A stretch of DNA of 17,769 nt from CAZDAM01 sp964503595 (lineage in GTDB: Bacteria; Muiribacteriota; UBA6191), in assembly GCA_964503595.1 (NCBI GenBank), contig CAZDAM010000074.1, positions 1-17,769 on the forward strand, in the 5' to 3' direction. The notes below the pieces were generated by a model that was not told the DNA's origin, did not search any database, and was given only the letters and a program-made list of their open reading frames with translations. This document shows positions 7,458 through 13,912 of the stretch, in pieces (the stretch's first letter is position 1; each line of letters begins with the position of its first letter). Position numbers and translations under genes: made by a program.

Positions 7458-8169
7458 CGCGGTACTTGTTGGTGCCGGTGGAGGAATAGGCAAGGCCATT
7501 TTGATCAGACTGATTCAGCAGGCCCAGATCAATAAAATTCACTGTTTCTATCGAAATCCGGACTCCGTCCAACTCTTGAGCGATAAACAGATTGTTCACA
7601 AACTGGACTACCTTCAAATAAACGAATCGCCCCTGAATCTGGACCAGGTGTTCGGGCCCGTTAAGTATGTAATTATCGCCAGCGGTACTTTATTGGCAAG
7701 TGAACAATCATCTCCTGAACGTAGTTTCGGTGAGTTCAAAATCAAAAATGCACAGGAGATAATGCAGATAAACTGCTTCGGTCCACTAATGGCAGCAGCT
7801 CAAGTATTGAACAAAATTGATAAAGACCTGCATACTAGGGTAGCAATCTTTTCAGCACGTGTAGGTAGCACTAGTGACAACAGGCTAGGTGGCTGGCATA
7901 GCTACCGGATTAGCAAAGCAGCACTAAACATGGGGATCAAAAATCTTGCTATTGAATACAAAAGACGGTTCAAGAATCTCTGTATTTTTGGTTACCACCC
8001 AGGCACTGTTCGCACACCGCTCTCTGAGAACTTTATCAGCCCAAGGTATAAAAACAAGGTATTAGAGCCCGAATCAGCTGCAGGAAATTTTCTACACGTA
8101 CTCAATAAGGTAACGCCTTCAGATACAGGCAGGATTTTTGACTGGAAGGCAGAAGAAGTTTTTCCCTGA
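7450..8169 (+). CDS. Short-chain dehydrogenase, C-factor/CsgA-like
   Basis: Classical-type SDR of 239 residues. The cofactor loop is VGAGGGIGKA (7-16) in place of TGxxxGxG. The catalytic Tyr-Lys is YRISK (152-156), Ser140 in RVGS fits the active-site serine, and HPGTVRTPLS downstream is the family's P-G motif. The segment DNRLGGWHSYRISKAALN is typical of the C-factor-like SDR subgroup, which accompanies photolyase, DUF2867 and CFA-like genes in light-induced clusters. The substrate is unknown. ATG 7450 overlaps the previous gene by 8 bp, so it is co-transcribed and coupled; a TTG at 7429 in the same frame is less likely. It is followed within 27 bases by the second MITE-like unit. Confidence 0.86.
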   Translation: MHDAVLVGAGGGIGKAILIRLIQQAQINKIHCFYRNPDSVQLLSDKQIVHKLDYLQINESPLNLDQVFGPVKYVIIASGTLLASEQSSPERSFGEFKIKNAQEIMQINCFGPLMAAAQVLNKIDKDLHTRVAIFSARVGSTSDNRLGGWHSYRISKAALNMGIKNLAIEYKRRFKNLCIFGYHPGTVRTPLSENFISPRYKNKVLEPESAAGNFLHVLNKVTPSDTGRIFDWKAEEVFP

Positions 8170-8195
8170 TGGACTAATGAAATGTGGCTCTAAAA

Positions 8196-8350
8196 CTCTC
8201 TTTCCGCACATAGTATCTTGGTACAAAAACAGGCGAAAACAAACAAGAACTTTTGCGACTTTTGCGTACCTTTATCGGCCAGCGCCTCCTGATACAGTAG
8301 AGAAGTACCAAATTCGGTACTTTTTAAGCGCCATGTGCGGAATACCAGCT
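8196..8350. repeat. MITE-like unit, copy B
   Basis: Second copy of the unit at 5724-5879, same orientation. Core 8202-8342 (141 bp) has ends TTCCGCACAT (8202-8211) and ATGTGCGGAA (8333-8342). Internal TTGGTAC (8218-8224) pairs with GTACCAA (8305-8311), and GTACC (8305-8309) can also pair with GGTAC (8316-8320). Just upstream, GTGGCTCTAAAAC (8184-8196) resembles the complement of the inner terminal segment at 5411-5422 with one extra base. The two copies enclose the SDR pair. Between SDR and DUF58 (8170-8452) I see only this repeat and the weak terminator beside it. Confidence 0.65.
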
Positions 8351-8369
8351 AAAAATTCGCCCCAAGGCG
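8351..8369 (-). terminator. Weak candidate terminator after DUF58
   Basis: On the minus strand CGCC-TTGG-GGCG (8369-8358) is followed by AATTTTT (8357-8351). The G/C stem is only four base pairs, so this is a weak intrinsic terminator. It lies about 85 bases past the DUF58 stop and abuts the repeat copy B. Confidence 0.35.
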
Positions 8370-8452
8370 CAAGCTCGCTCTCCGAAGCGGGGAGATGATG
8401 AAACATGTCAAACGAAAGGAATCCATCTGGCTGCATAGTTTTGCAAATTGCT

Positions 8453-9334
8453 CTAGCCCTGCTGGGCATGCAGGTAATCTACCAGAAAAGCCGTCGGTTC
8501 CTGCGATGAATTCGCCAGCCGCCATTTCAGGCCAAATCGACGGGCAGTGCGATGGACCATATTCAGATGCTCTTCCAGAGCAGCAGCGTATTCGACCAGA
8601 AGACCGGCGTGAATATCAAGTTCCAGCTCCTGGCTGGTTTCCTGGTCCTTCAGGATGCTGTGACCGTAGCTTCCCGGCTCCAGCTCTTCCGGAGAAAGAA
8701 TCTGAATCAGGCTGGCATCAAAGCCGTAATAGCCCAGCAGGCGAAAGGCTTCCATCAGCTCATTTTCCGGCTCCAGAAAGTCGGAAAGCAGAAAAAGTAT
8801 TCCCCGGCGCTTTTCCTTCTGCACAAACTCGCGAAGGCTGGTGGCAAGCCTCGCAGGATCGCTGTCATGCAGTCCACAAAGCTGCTCAAGAATACGGGGC
8901 CAGTCCCCCTTTCCCGAGCCCCAGGGCATGGGCCTCAGCATTTTTGGACCAAAAGGAATGACCCTGAGCGCATCTTCGTTTTCAAGGGAGACATAGGAAA
9001 GAGCCGCGGCCAGACGCAGCATGAAATCCCATTTGCTGGGCTGACCGGATTTCATGGATCGGGACAGATCCAGAAGGATGAAGACATTGAGGTTTTCCTC
9101 GCTGTAGAACTCCTTCACGAAGAACTGATCCAGTCGCCCCCAGACATTCCAGTCAATGTGACGGATGTCATCACCAGGCTGGTATTCGCGATAGTCCTTG
9201 AATTCAACTGAACCGCCCTTGCGGGCCGTACGCCTCTCACCGATTCGCTGGCCGGGGAAGCGCCTTCTGGTGTAAAGAGAAAGCCGCTTGAGAGATTTAA
9301 AAAATTCGGGATGATTCAGCTCGGTCGGATTCAC
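8453..9334 (-). CDS. DUF58 domain protein, VWA-like
   Basis: A 293-residue DUF58 protein. The family signature YQPGDDIRHIDWNVWGR is at 51-67, followed by a von Willebrand A-like fold with a MIDAS-type DLSRSM at 89-94. DUF58 proteins usually act with a MoxR AAA+ ATPase and Bat-type VWA membrane proteins, probably as a chaperone or metal-dependent activation system at the membrane. No MoxR gene is in this window. The start is GTG 9334, overlapping the upstream TGA as GTGA, with AAGGGGA upstream. Downstream, where Bat-type genes would be expected, there is only a short unconvincing frame and then the repeat zone. This is the point where composition changes, so the operon may have been cut by the insertion. 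Confidence 0.9.
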   Translation of the reverse strand: MNPTELNHPEFFKSLKRLSLYTRRRFPGQRIGERRTARKGGSVEFKDYREYQPGDDIRHIDWNVWGRLDQFFVKEFYSEENLNVFILLDLSRSMKSGQPSKWDFMLRLAAALSYVSLENEDALRVIPFGPKMLRPMPWGSGKGDWPRILEQLCGLHDSDPARLATSLREFVQKEKRRGILFLLSDFLEPENELMEAFRLLGYYGFDASLIQILSPEELEPGSYGHSILKDQETSQELELDIHAGLLVEYAAALEEHLNMVHRTARRFGLKWRLANSSQEPTAFLVDYLHAQQG

Positions 9335-10512
9335 GGTACAGTGTCCCCTTCAAACTCCTGCTTCACATCAAAGAACTTTTTCAACTCTTCCTTGTAGTCC
9401 CGTGGAATCCTGGGATGACTCAAAACACTCAGGACCTTTTGCTTTGGTGCCTGAAATGCCGTTTTCTGACCCCGCCGTGAATCTTCGAAATTCAAAACCT
9501 CGTCCTTTTCCCCTCCTGCCAGCACTCCCCCACCAGCCGCTTTACCGGAATTTTTGGAGTTCTCATCTGTCTCTTCCCGAGGTTTTTTTTCCTTTGAGTT
9601 CAGAGGAGAATTCTCGGCTTTTCCCTGTCCTGGATCCTGATTCTGAACCGTTTGAGGATCCTGGTTGTTTTTCGGAAGCTGGGAAGATTCAGCACTCGCG
9701 GCTGATCCCGGAGCCTGATTGTCAGCACTTTTTTCCTGAGGTTTTTCATTCGCCTGAGCCTTTGAGGCACTGGCATCAGATTTCTCATTCCCAGGTTTCA
9801 TCTCCTGACTCTGCCCCTGCTCCTTCTGATTTGCCGCATCCTCGGAAGGCTTTCCTGAACTCGCCTGAGATTCGGATTCTCCTCCATCTTTCTGATCCGA
9901 TCTGGCCTGTTCTCCATCCTTGCCCGACTGCTCCTCGCCTTTCTGGCCATTCTGTTCATCGCTTCCCTGAATCCCCTGCCCTTCCGAGGAGCCATTTTGC
10001 TGAGAATTCCCATTTTCACCCTGGGAACCACCGGAGTTTCCGGATCCTGACCCTGCAGACATAAGAAGAAGACTCAAAAGCCAGATCACCATAAGGACTA
10101 CAGCCATCCGTTTGGCCCGTGCCTGAAAACCCTGATCAAAATCAATCTGGGGCTCTGCTGCATGGGCTTTTTCCATCAGGCGCTCACCCTGCTCATACAG
10201 ACGCTCGTAAACAATACCCTCCCGACCGGACTGGATTTCATAGAGGGTCGGAAACAGGTCGTGTCCCTCAAAATCGCGATCCAGAGCAAAAGCGGCTTCC
10301 TTGAGGTTAAGACTTTTCTTGAGGATTTCCTGGCGGGCCCAGACGTAATAGCCAAGCTGCATCAAAGCCACCAGAACCACGGCCAGATGGATGCCCAGAA
10401 AATAGACAAAAAGCAGGAAACAGACCCCGCTGATTCCAAGGAAACGAAGGTGCCAGTTCAAAATCCGGTGGCTGACTCTGTTCTTCTGCCAGCTAGCGAA
10501 GCTTTCCCGCAT
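9331..10512 (-). CDS. Membrane protein with long low-complexity linker
   Basis: The 393-residue product has two N-terminal membrane segments (about 23-40 and 42-58), a loop of about 75 residues and a third segment (136-153, AVVLMVIWLLSLLLMSAG). From about 154 to 345 it is built almost only of Ser, Gly, Gln, Glu, Asn, Lys, Asp and Ala, with no hydrophobic run. A short ordered tail contains SHPRIPRDYKEELKKFF (about 364-380), similar to the C-terminal end of membrane proteins next to MoxR/DUF58 genes in other bacteria (DUF4175-like; not confirmed). By topology the linker and tail lie on the side opposite the 59-135 loop. It starts at ATG 10512, nine bases after the glycosyltransferase stop, with AAGG upstream, and overlaps DUF58 by 4 bp. 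I do not recognise a defined enzyme activity. Confidence 0.7.
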   Translation of the reverse strand: MRESFASWQKNRVSHRILNWHLRFLGISGVCFLLFVYFLGIHLAVVLVALMQLGYYVWARQEILKKSLNLKEAAFALDRDFEGHDLFPTLYEIQSGREGIVYERLYEQGERLMEKAHAAEPQIDFDQGFQARAKRMAVVLMVIWLLSLLLMSAGSGSGNSGGSQGENGNSQQNGSSEGQGIQGSDEQNGQKGEEQSGKDGEQARSDQKDGGESESQASSGKPSEDAANQKEQGQSQEMKPGNEKSDASASKAQANEKPQEKSADNQAPGSAASAESSQLPKNNQDPQTVQNQDPGQGKAENSPLNSKEKKPREETDENSKNSGKAAGGGVLAGGEKDEVLNFEDSRRGQKTAFQAPKQKVLSVLSHPRIPRDYKEELKKFFDVKQEFEGDTVP

Positions 10513-10521
10513 GAGCCCTTA

Positions 10522-11559
10522 TTATATCAGCTTTTCAAGAGCAGCCCGCCTTTGGCGGGCACATTTGTCCATTGCATAGTCCTGCACCCTGAGTCTGGCC
10601 ATCTCCACCTGCTGTTTCCACTCTGGAATGGAACGCTTCTGAAGTTCCTCGGCAAACAGACGCGGAAAGTCGGGACCAAACCATACCGACTCCTTCAGAA
10701 AATCCTCCAGACCGAATCCGGGAATGGAAAGAACCGGGAGTCCGGCCTGCATCGCCTCAAGCATCAGGAGAGGAAGCCCCTCTTCATCACCATTCGGGCC
10801 TCTTGTGGAAGGATGAAGCAAAGCATCAGCCCAGAGGAAATGCTCGGTGAGATCCTTTAAGGAAAGAAACGGCCCACTGAACTCCACGCGATTGAGAAGC
10901 CCCAGCCGGTGGATCTCATTTTTCAGAAACTCCTCCTCATCTCCTTGGCCGGCAATTCTTAAGACACAGTCCTCGGGAAGGCAGGACAGAACCTGAAGAG
11001 CAAAGGCATGATTCTTCTTGGCTCTTAATGAGGAAGCCATCAGGAAACGGCGGATTCTCTTAACCTCGATCGGAAGCTCGCCCGTTCCCTTGAGGCCCGG
11101 ATGCATCAGAGATATCTTCCGCTCCGGAAAACCCAGTCTCATGGCGAGCTGTTTCTGGTATGGTGTCAGAACCCAAAGAGCTTCCACATAGCGGGCCAGA
11201 AACCTCAGAGCCGTTGCCCCAAGACCATAACCCTTCAGAGGAAACGAACTCAGATCATGTCCATAGGCTACTGCGACCAGAGGCACACGATAGCGCAGCT
11301 TCAGGGGAAGGGCCAGGAGGGCATGGGTCAGAAAATGGGCCACAATCACCTGGGGGCGACCCAGAGGAAGAAGACAGGGAAACAGATAACCCAGGGGTCC
11401 GGAAACCACGGTAGGAATCGATGGAACCCTTAGGAAGCCCCTGATTTCATCCTGAAGAATCAGAAGATTTTCTTCGGCATCGGGAAGGCTTCCAAAGCTT
11501 CGGGTCAGAAAGGTTTCGCAGATTCCGGGAGGGCGCATTAGAAAATGGAGAACCTTCAT
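10522..11559 (-). CDS. GT4-type glycosyltransferase
   Basis: A 345-residue retaining glycosyltransferase of the GT-B fold, GT4/group 1 type. The N-terminal half has an AYGHDLS segment (98-104) typical of acceptor-side loops. The C-terminal half has LMASSLRAKKN (173-183), AGQGDEEEFLK and the nucleotide-sugar EX7E motif in EEGLPLLMLEAM (259-270, E260/E268). Its donor and acceptor cannot be read from sequence; surface polysaccharide or glycolipid is likely. The start chosen is ATG 11559, which overlaps the GT2 stop as ATGA; an in-frame extension to 11610 lies inside the GT2 gene and adds no conserved part. It precedes the linker-bearing membrane protein by nine bases, tying glycosylation to a DUF58 unit. 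Confidence 0.88.
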   Translation of the reverse strand: MKVLHFLMRPPGICETFLTRSFGSLPDAEENLLILQDEIRGFLRVPSIPTVVSGPLGYLFPCLLPLGRPQVIVAHFLTHALLALPLKLRYRVPLVAVAYGHDLSSFPLKGYGLGATALRFLARYVEALWVLTPYQKQLAMRLGFPERKISLMHPGLKGTGELPIEVKRIRRFLMASSLRAKKNHAFALQVLSCLPEDCVLRIAGQGDEEEFLKNEIHRLGLLNRVEFSGPFLSLKDLTEHFLWADALLHPSTRGPNGDEEGLPLLMLEAMQAGLPVLSIPGFGLEDFLKESVWFGPDFPRLFAEELQKRSIPEWKQQVEMARLRVQDYAMDKCARQRRAALEKLI

Positions 11560-12359
11560 ATCTTCATCCCTCCCTTGATCCACAGGGCAAAAAGCCTCAG
11601 ACCATGCCATCCGAATGCCAGAATCTTCTGAATCATACCGGATTTTCGGAGCCTAAGGAGGGTTTTAAGCCCTCCCAGACGATATCTCACGCCACGAGCA
11701 GTCATACCCCCGCCGCTGGCTCCGGATTCCAGATGAACGGCCCTTGCTCCAGGAACAAATCCAATCCTGTAACTATTCTCCAAAAGCCGAAGTCCCATTT
11801 CAATATCTTCAAAATACAGGAAGAAGTCAGGATTCATTCCAGGGCTGCACTTCAAATCCAGACAGAAAAAGGCTCCGCAGACAAAGCCTGTCGGACTCAC
11901 TTCATCCATCACGTCAAGACAGCCATAAGGCAGATTCCGCATGGGATTTTCCGGGTGAAAAAAAGGCGGTCTTGCAAAGGTAGGGCCACTCAGGATCTTC
12001 CCGCTCCTATCAAGCAATGCTCCTGATGCTGCTGCAAGACCGTATGATTCCCTCATCTCAAGAAGATGCTCCAGAGCACCTTTTTCAAGAGTGAGATCCG
12101 AATTCAGTCCTACAACGACCCTTTTGCCAAGACTCTTAAGTCTTTCGGCTTCCCGCCCAAATGCTGTGGCATATCCGGGGTTGGATGGATCGTGGATGAG
12201 GGTCCCAGGAAAGCCTTCCAGTTCGGGAAGAAAAGGGTTGTGAGCCACCACAACCATCTCCTTCTGCCACTCCTTTGAAAGGCTTTTCAGCAGGGCTTTC
12301 AGTAAAGAGTCTGCTCCAAAATGGATGCATACCAGGCCGGTATCAAAATGTTTCACCAT
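11556..12359 (-). CDS. GT2-family glycosyltransferase, rhamnosyltransferase-like
   Basis: A 267-residue GT-A fold glycosyltransferase of the GT2 family. Seen: NPGYA (60-64), the metal/nucleotide motif LNSD (85-88), GAFFCLD (162-168), the catalytic acidic pair in FFLYFEDIEMG (Glu184-Asp185), and HLESGASGGG with the following basic helix. This arrangement is typical of dTDP-rhamnose and related transferases (WbbL-like) that build O-antigen or capsule. The donor sugar is not determined. It is first in the minus-strand run GT2-GT4-membrane protein-DUF58 and overlaps GT4 by 4 bp. ATG 12359 has only a poor ribosome site. The 120 bases to the divergent small gene at 12480 must hold both promoters; I see no clear one. 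Confidence 0.88.
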   Translation of the reverse strand: MVKHFDTGLVCIHFGADSLLKALLKSLSKEWQKEMVVVAHNPFLPELEGFPGTLIHDPSNPGYATAFGREAERLKSLGKRVVVGLNSDLTLEKGALEHLLEMRESYGLAAASGALLDRSGKILSGPTFARPPFFHPENPMRNLPYGCLDVMDEVSPTGFVCGAFFCLDLKCSPGMNPDFFLYFEDIEMGLRLLENSYRIGFVPGARAVHLESGASGGGMTARGVRYRLGGLKTLLRLRKSGMIQKILAFGWHGLRLFALWIKGGMKI

Positions 12360-12479
12360 AGCTCAAAGCCCATCCTATCAGGCTTTCAGATTCGCTTTCA
12401 GACAAAATCAATCAAATCCGTTAAACAATTGCTTCGTGAGGGCGATATCTCAGACAGCACCGGACTCAGGGGAGCCGAA

Positions 12480-12626
12480 ATGAAGCGGAAAATCAGAATT
12501 CGCAAAAAGTCCCAGACAGAAAATGTCAGAAAAGACGATGTGCGGCCTGAAGAAATGCAAAGACTTACGGCTGTTCACCGCTTGCAGAATTCCACGGATT
12601 TCATGCGCAAGGAAATTTACAACTGA
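12480..12626 (+). CDS. Small basic protein of unknown function
   Basis: A 48-residue frame starting MKRKIRIRKKSQ and ending FMRKEIYN. It is preceded by a strong AGGGGAG Shine-Dalgarno six bases before ATG, which is the main support for it. The first third is strongly basic; the rest is a mixed, probably helical segment (VRPEEMQRLTAVHRLQ). The frame stays open upstream and overlaps the divergent GT2 start, so a longer form is conceivable but has no better start. It lies 23 bases before an excisionase-type HTH gene and is probably co-transcribed with it. No family is recognised. Confidence 0.5.
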   Translation: MKRKIRIRKKSQTENVRKDDVRPEEMQRLTAVHRLQNSTDFMRKEIYN

Positions 12627-12649
12627 CGGAGCATAGGACGGAGGGTTTG

Positions 12650-12862
12650 ATGTCGTCGATCAAGTTGCTGACAACCAAAGAACTGATGGAAAAGCTTAAA
12701 GTAAAGCGTAATACCATTTACCAGCTGCGCAAAGAAGCTGATTTGCCCACAATCAAGCTGGGCCGAACCATTCGCTTTGATGAAAGGGCCATTGATACCT
12801 GGCTGAAGCGAATGAGCACCACGGGCAATGTGGATCTGGAAGAACTGGATAAAGCCGTCTAA
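12650..12862 (+). CDS. Excisionase-type HTH (HTH_17) DNA-binding protein
   Basis: A 70-residue protein with a MerR/Xis-like winged helix: LLTTKELMEKLKVKRNTIY at about 6-24 is the helix-turn-helix and IKLGRTIRFDERAIDTWL the wing and following helix. It fits the HTH_17 family, whose members are excisionases, small transcription regulators and recombination directionality factors. ATG 12650 has a GGAGGG ribosome site four bases upstream. No integrase or phage gene is visible, so a local regulator is as likely as a mobile-element factor. The acidic tail (VDLEELDKAV) is short. It sits between two other small frames as a mini-operon. Confidence 0.85.
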   Translation: MSSIKLLTTKELMEKLKVKRNTIYQLRKEADLPTIKLGRTIRFDERAIDTWLKRMSTTGNVDLEELDKAV

Positions 12863-12875
12863 GCACGGAACGTTC

Positions 12876-13034
12876 ATGGAACAGCTTGCCTCCCTGGTTG
12901 CCAGCACTGCCTTCAGCGGTATTTCGGCGGGCGTCATTTCCTGGATTTTTGTGGAAGGGCTCAAAGGGCGTAAGGAAAACCAGAAAATTGTGAATACGCG
13001 CAATCCACGTCTACCACGCAGCCATCAGGGTTGA
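12876..13034 (+). CDS. Small putative membrane protein
   Basis: A 52-residue frame from ATG 12876, 13 bases after the HTH gene. Residues 4-25 (LASLVASTAFSGISAGVISWIF) form one hydrophobic segment rich in small residues, followed by a basic, polar stretch (LKGRKENQK). The tail NTRNPRLPRSHQG looks unlike the rest and ends on the edge of a sequence that could be an insertion boundary (GTTGACCCCGG), so the original C-terminus may have been replaced. The ribosome site is weak (CGGAAC). The function is unknown; its small size, single membrane helix and place beside a DNA-binding gene fit a small regulator or toxin-like peptide, but there is no direct evidence. Confidence 0.4.
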   Translation: MEQLASLVASTAFSGISAGVISWIFVEGLKGRKENQKIVNTRNPRLPRSHQG

Positions 13035-13057
13035 CCCCGGTTTTAGGTGGGACTTAC

Positions 13058-13093
13058 GTGCCGGAGGGGCCAAGGCTTTGGCACCTCCGGCAC
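13058..13093. repeat. Strong 36-base hairpin
   Basis: GTGCCGGAGG (13058-13067) and CCTCCGGCAC (13084-13093) are perfectly complementary. After one G/A mismatch, GCCAA (13069-13073) pairs with TTGGC (13078-13082) around the loop GGCT. The stem is G/C-rich but no T run follows on either strand, so it is not a textbook intrinsic terminator. It separates the HTH mini-cluster from DUF364 and could be a transcription stop, a mRNA-stabilising hairpin or a REP-like repeat. Confidence 0.6.
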
Positions 13094-13129
13094 TGTCATT
13101 TCTGCAAATTCTTTGCGAAAATGGTAAAC

Positions 13130-13912
13130 ATGAATCTATCTCGTTTCTATGGAGATATCCTGGTCCAGTCCGGATCTTTTGGAGATGACATCATCACCAG
13201 AGCAGAGTTTGGAAGTAAATGGTGCCTGATTGAAACGGGGGATTCCGCAGGTATCGCCCTCGCCTATCCACCCGCAGATCTGGGAGAAGAAGCTTCCTTT
13301 CCTTATCAGGATTCTCTTTATCAGGAGCGGGCCCGCCAGTTTCTGGGTCAGCCCCTAAGCCGTCTTCAGGCAAGAATTCTAAGTATGTGCCCCGTCGAAA
13401 GCTCCCTTGCCCTGGCTGCCATCAACTGTGCTCTGAACCAGCCCGGTCGCAAGCTCCCAATCCAGAAACCGGAAGATCTGATGCCGCTTTTTCAGGAGAA
13501 GGCATCGCGCCAGAAACTGGTGGCAATCGGGGCATTTCCTTTCCTGAAACGCCTTGATGATGAGGTCCCGACTCTGGAGCGAAGACCCAAGGCCGGAAAC
13601 CTTCCGGACTGGTCTGCCCCCCTGGTCATTCCAGCCGCCGAGCTTCTGATTGTGACCGCCGCCACCCTGATCAACAAAACACTGCCCGGTATTCTGGAAC
13701 TCAAGCAGTCCCGGACCCGGGCTATTCTGATGGGTCCCAGCGCCCCTCTATGCGAAGCTCTGTTTTCCTGCGGCATCGATCGAATCTGCACCCTGATGGT
13801 GCCTGTGAACCTCCCCTCTGAAATCTTAAGCTCCAGCAGGGAACTTTTTGAATTCGAGGGTGTTCAGAAGGTCGATTTCAAACGCGGTAGTATTCCCGAT
13901 ACCAGCGAATAA
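13130..13912 (+). CDS. DUF4213/DUF364 protein, putative heavy-metal chelation
   Basis: A 260-residue protein matching the DUF4213 plus DUF364 architecture. The N-terminal part to about 110 has an enolase-N-like fold in known structures. The C-terminal Rossmann-like DUF364 shows VAIGAFPFLKRL (131-142), VTAATLINKTL (175-185, the family's signature T-L-I-N-K-T) and LMGPSAPLCEALF (200-212). The family has been proposed to chelate heavy metals or take part in their delivery; no activity is proven. The start is uncertain between ATG 13130 and ATG 13121, as neither has a strong ribosome site; upstream codons back to 13031 pass through the hairpin and are rejected. No metal transporter gene adjoins. 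Its 3' end overlaps the convergent epimerase gene by 35 bp. Confidence 0.82.
   Translation: MNLSRFYGDILVQSGSFGDDIITRAEFGSKWCLIETGDSAGIALAYPPADLGEEASFPYQDSLYQERARQFLGQPLSRLQARILSMCPVESSLALAAINCALNQPGRKLPIQKPEDLMPLFQEKASRQKLVAIGAFPFLKRLDDEVPTLERRPKAGNLPDWSAPLVIPAAELLIVTAATLINKTLPGILELKQSRTRAILMGPSAPLCEALFSCGIDRICTLMVPVNLPSEILSSSRELFEFEGVQKVDFKRGSIPDTSE

Noticed and set aside
8272..8469. A minus-strand frame overlapping the DUF58 end, which could be the next operon gene
   Set aside because: Its second half is MITE-like repeat, there is no good ribosome site, and the product lacks the membrane start and VWA motifs of Bat proteins. It may be a remnant, but cannot be supported as a gene.
8552..9211. 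219-codon plus-strand frame inside DUF58
   Set aside because: It is antisense to a gene with clear family motifs and shows no domain of its own.
9402..10064. Long plus-strand frame opposite the linker gene
   Set aside because: It is the antisense of the low-complexity linker; it is rich in Pro, Ser and His only because of that, and lacks a start site.
12321..12479. Upstream extension of the small basic protein at 12480
   Set aside because: It would overlap the divergent GT2 start and has no ribosome site; the AGGGGAG before ATG 12480 decides.
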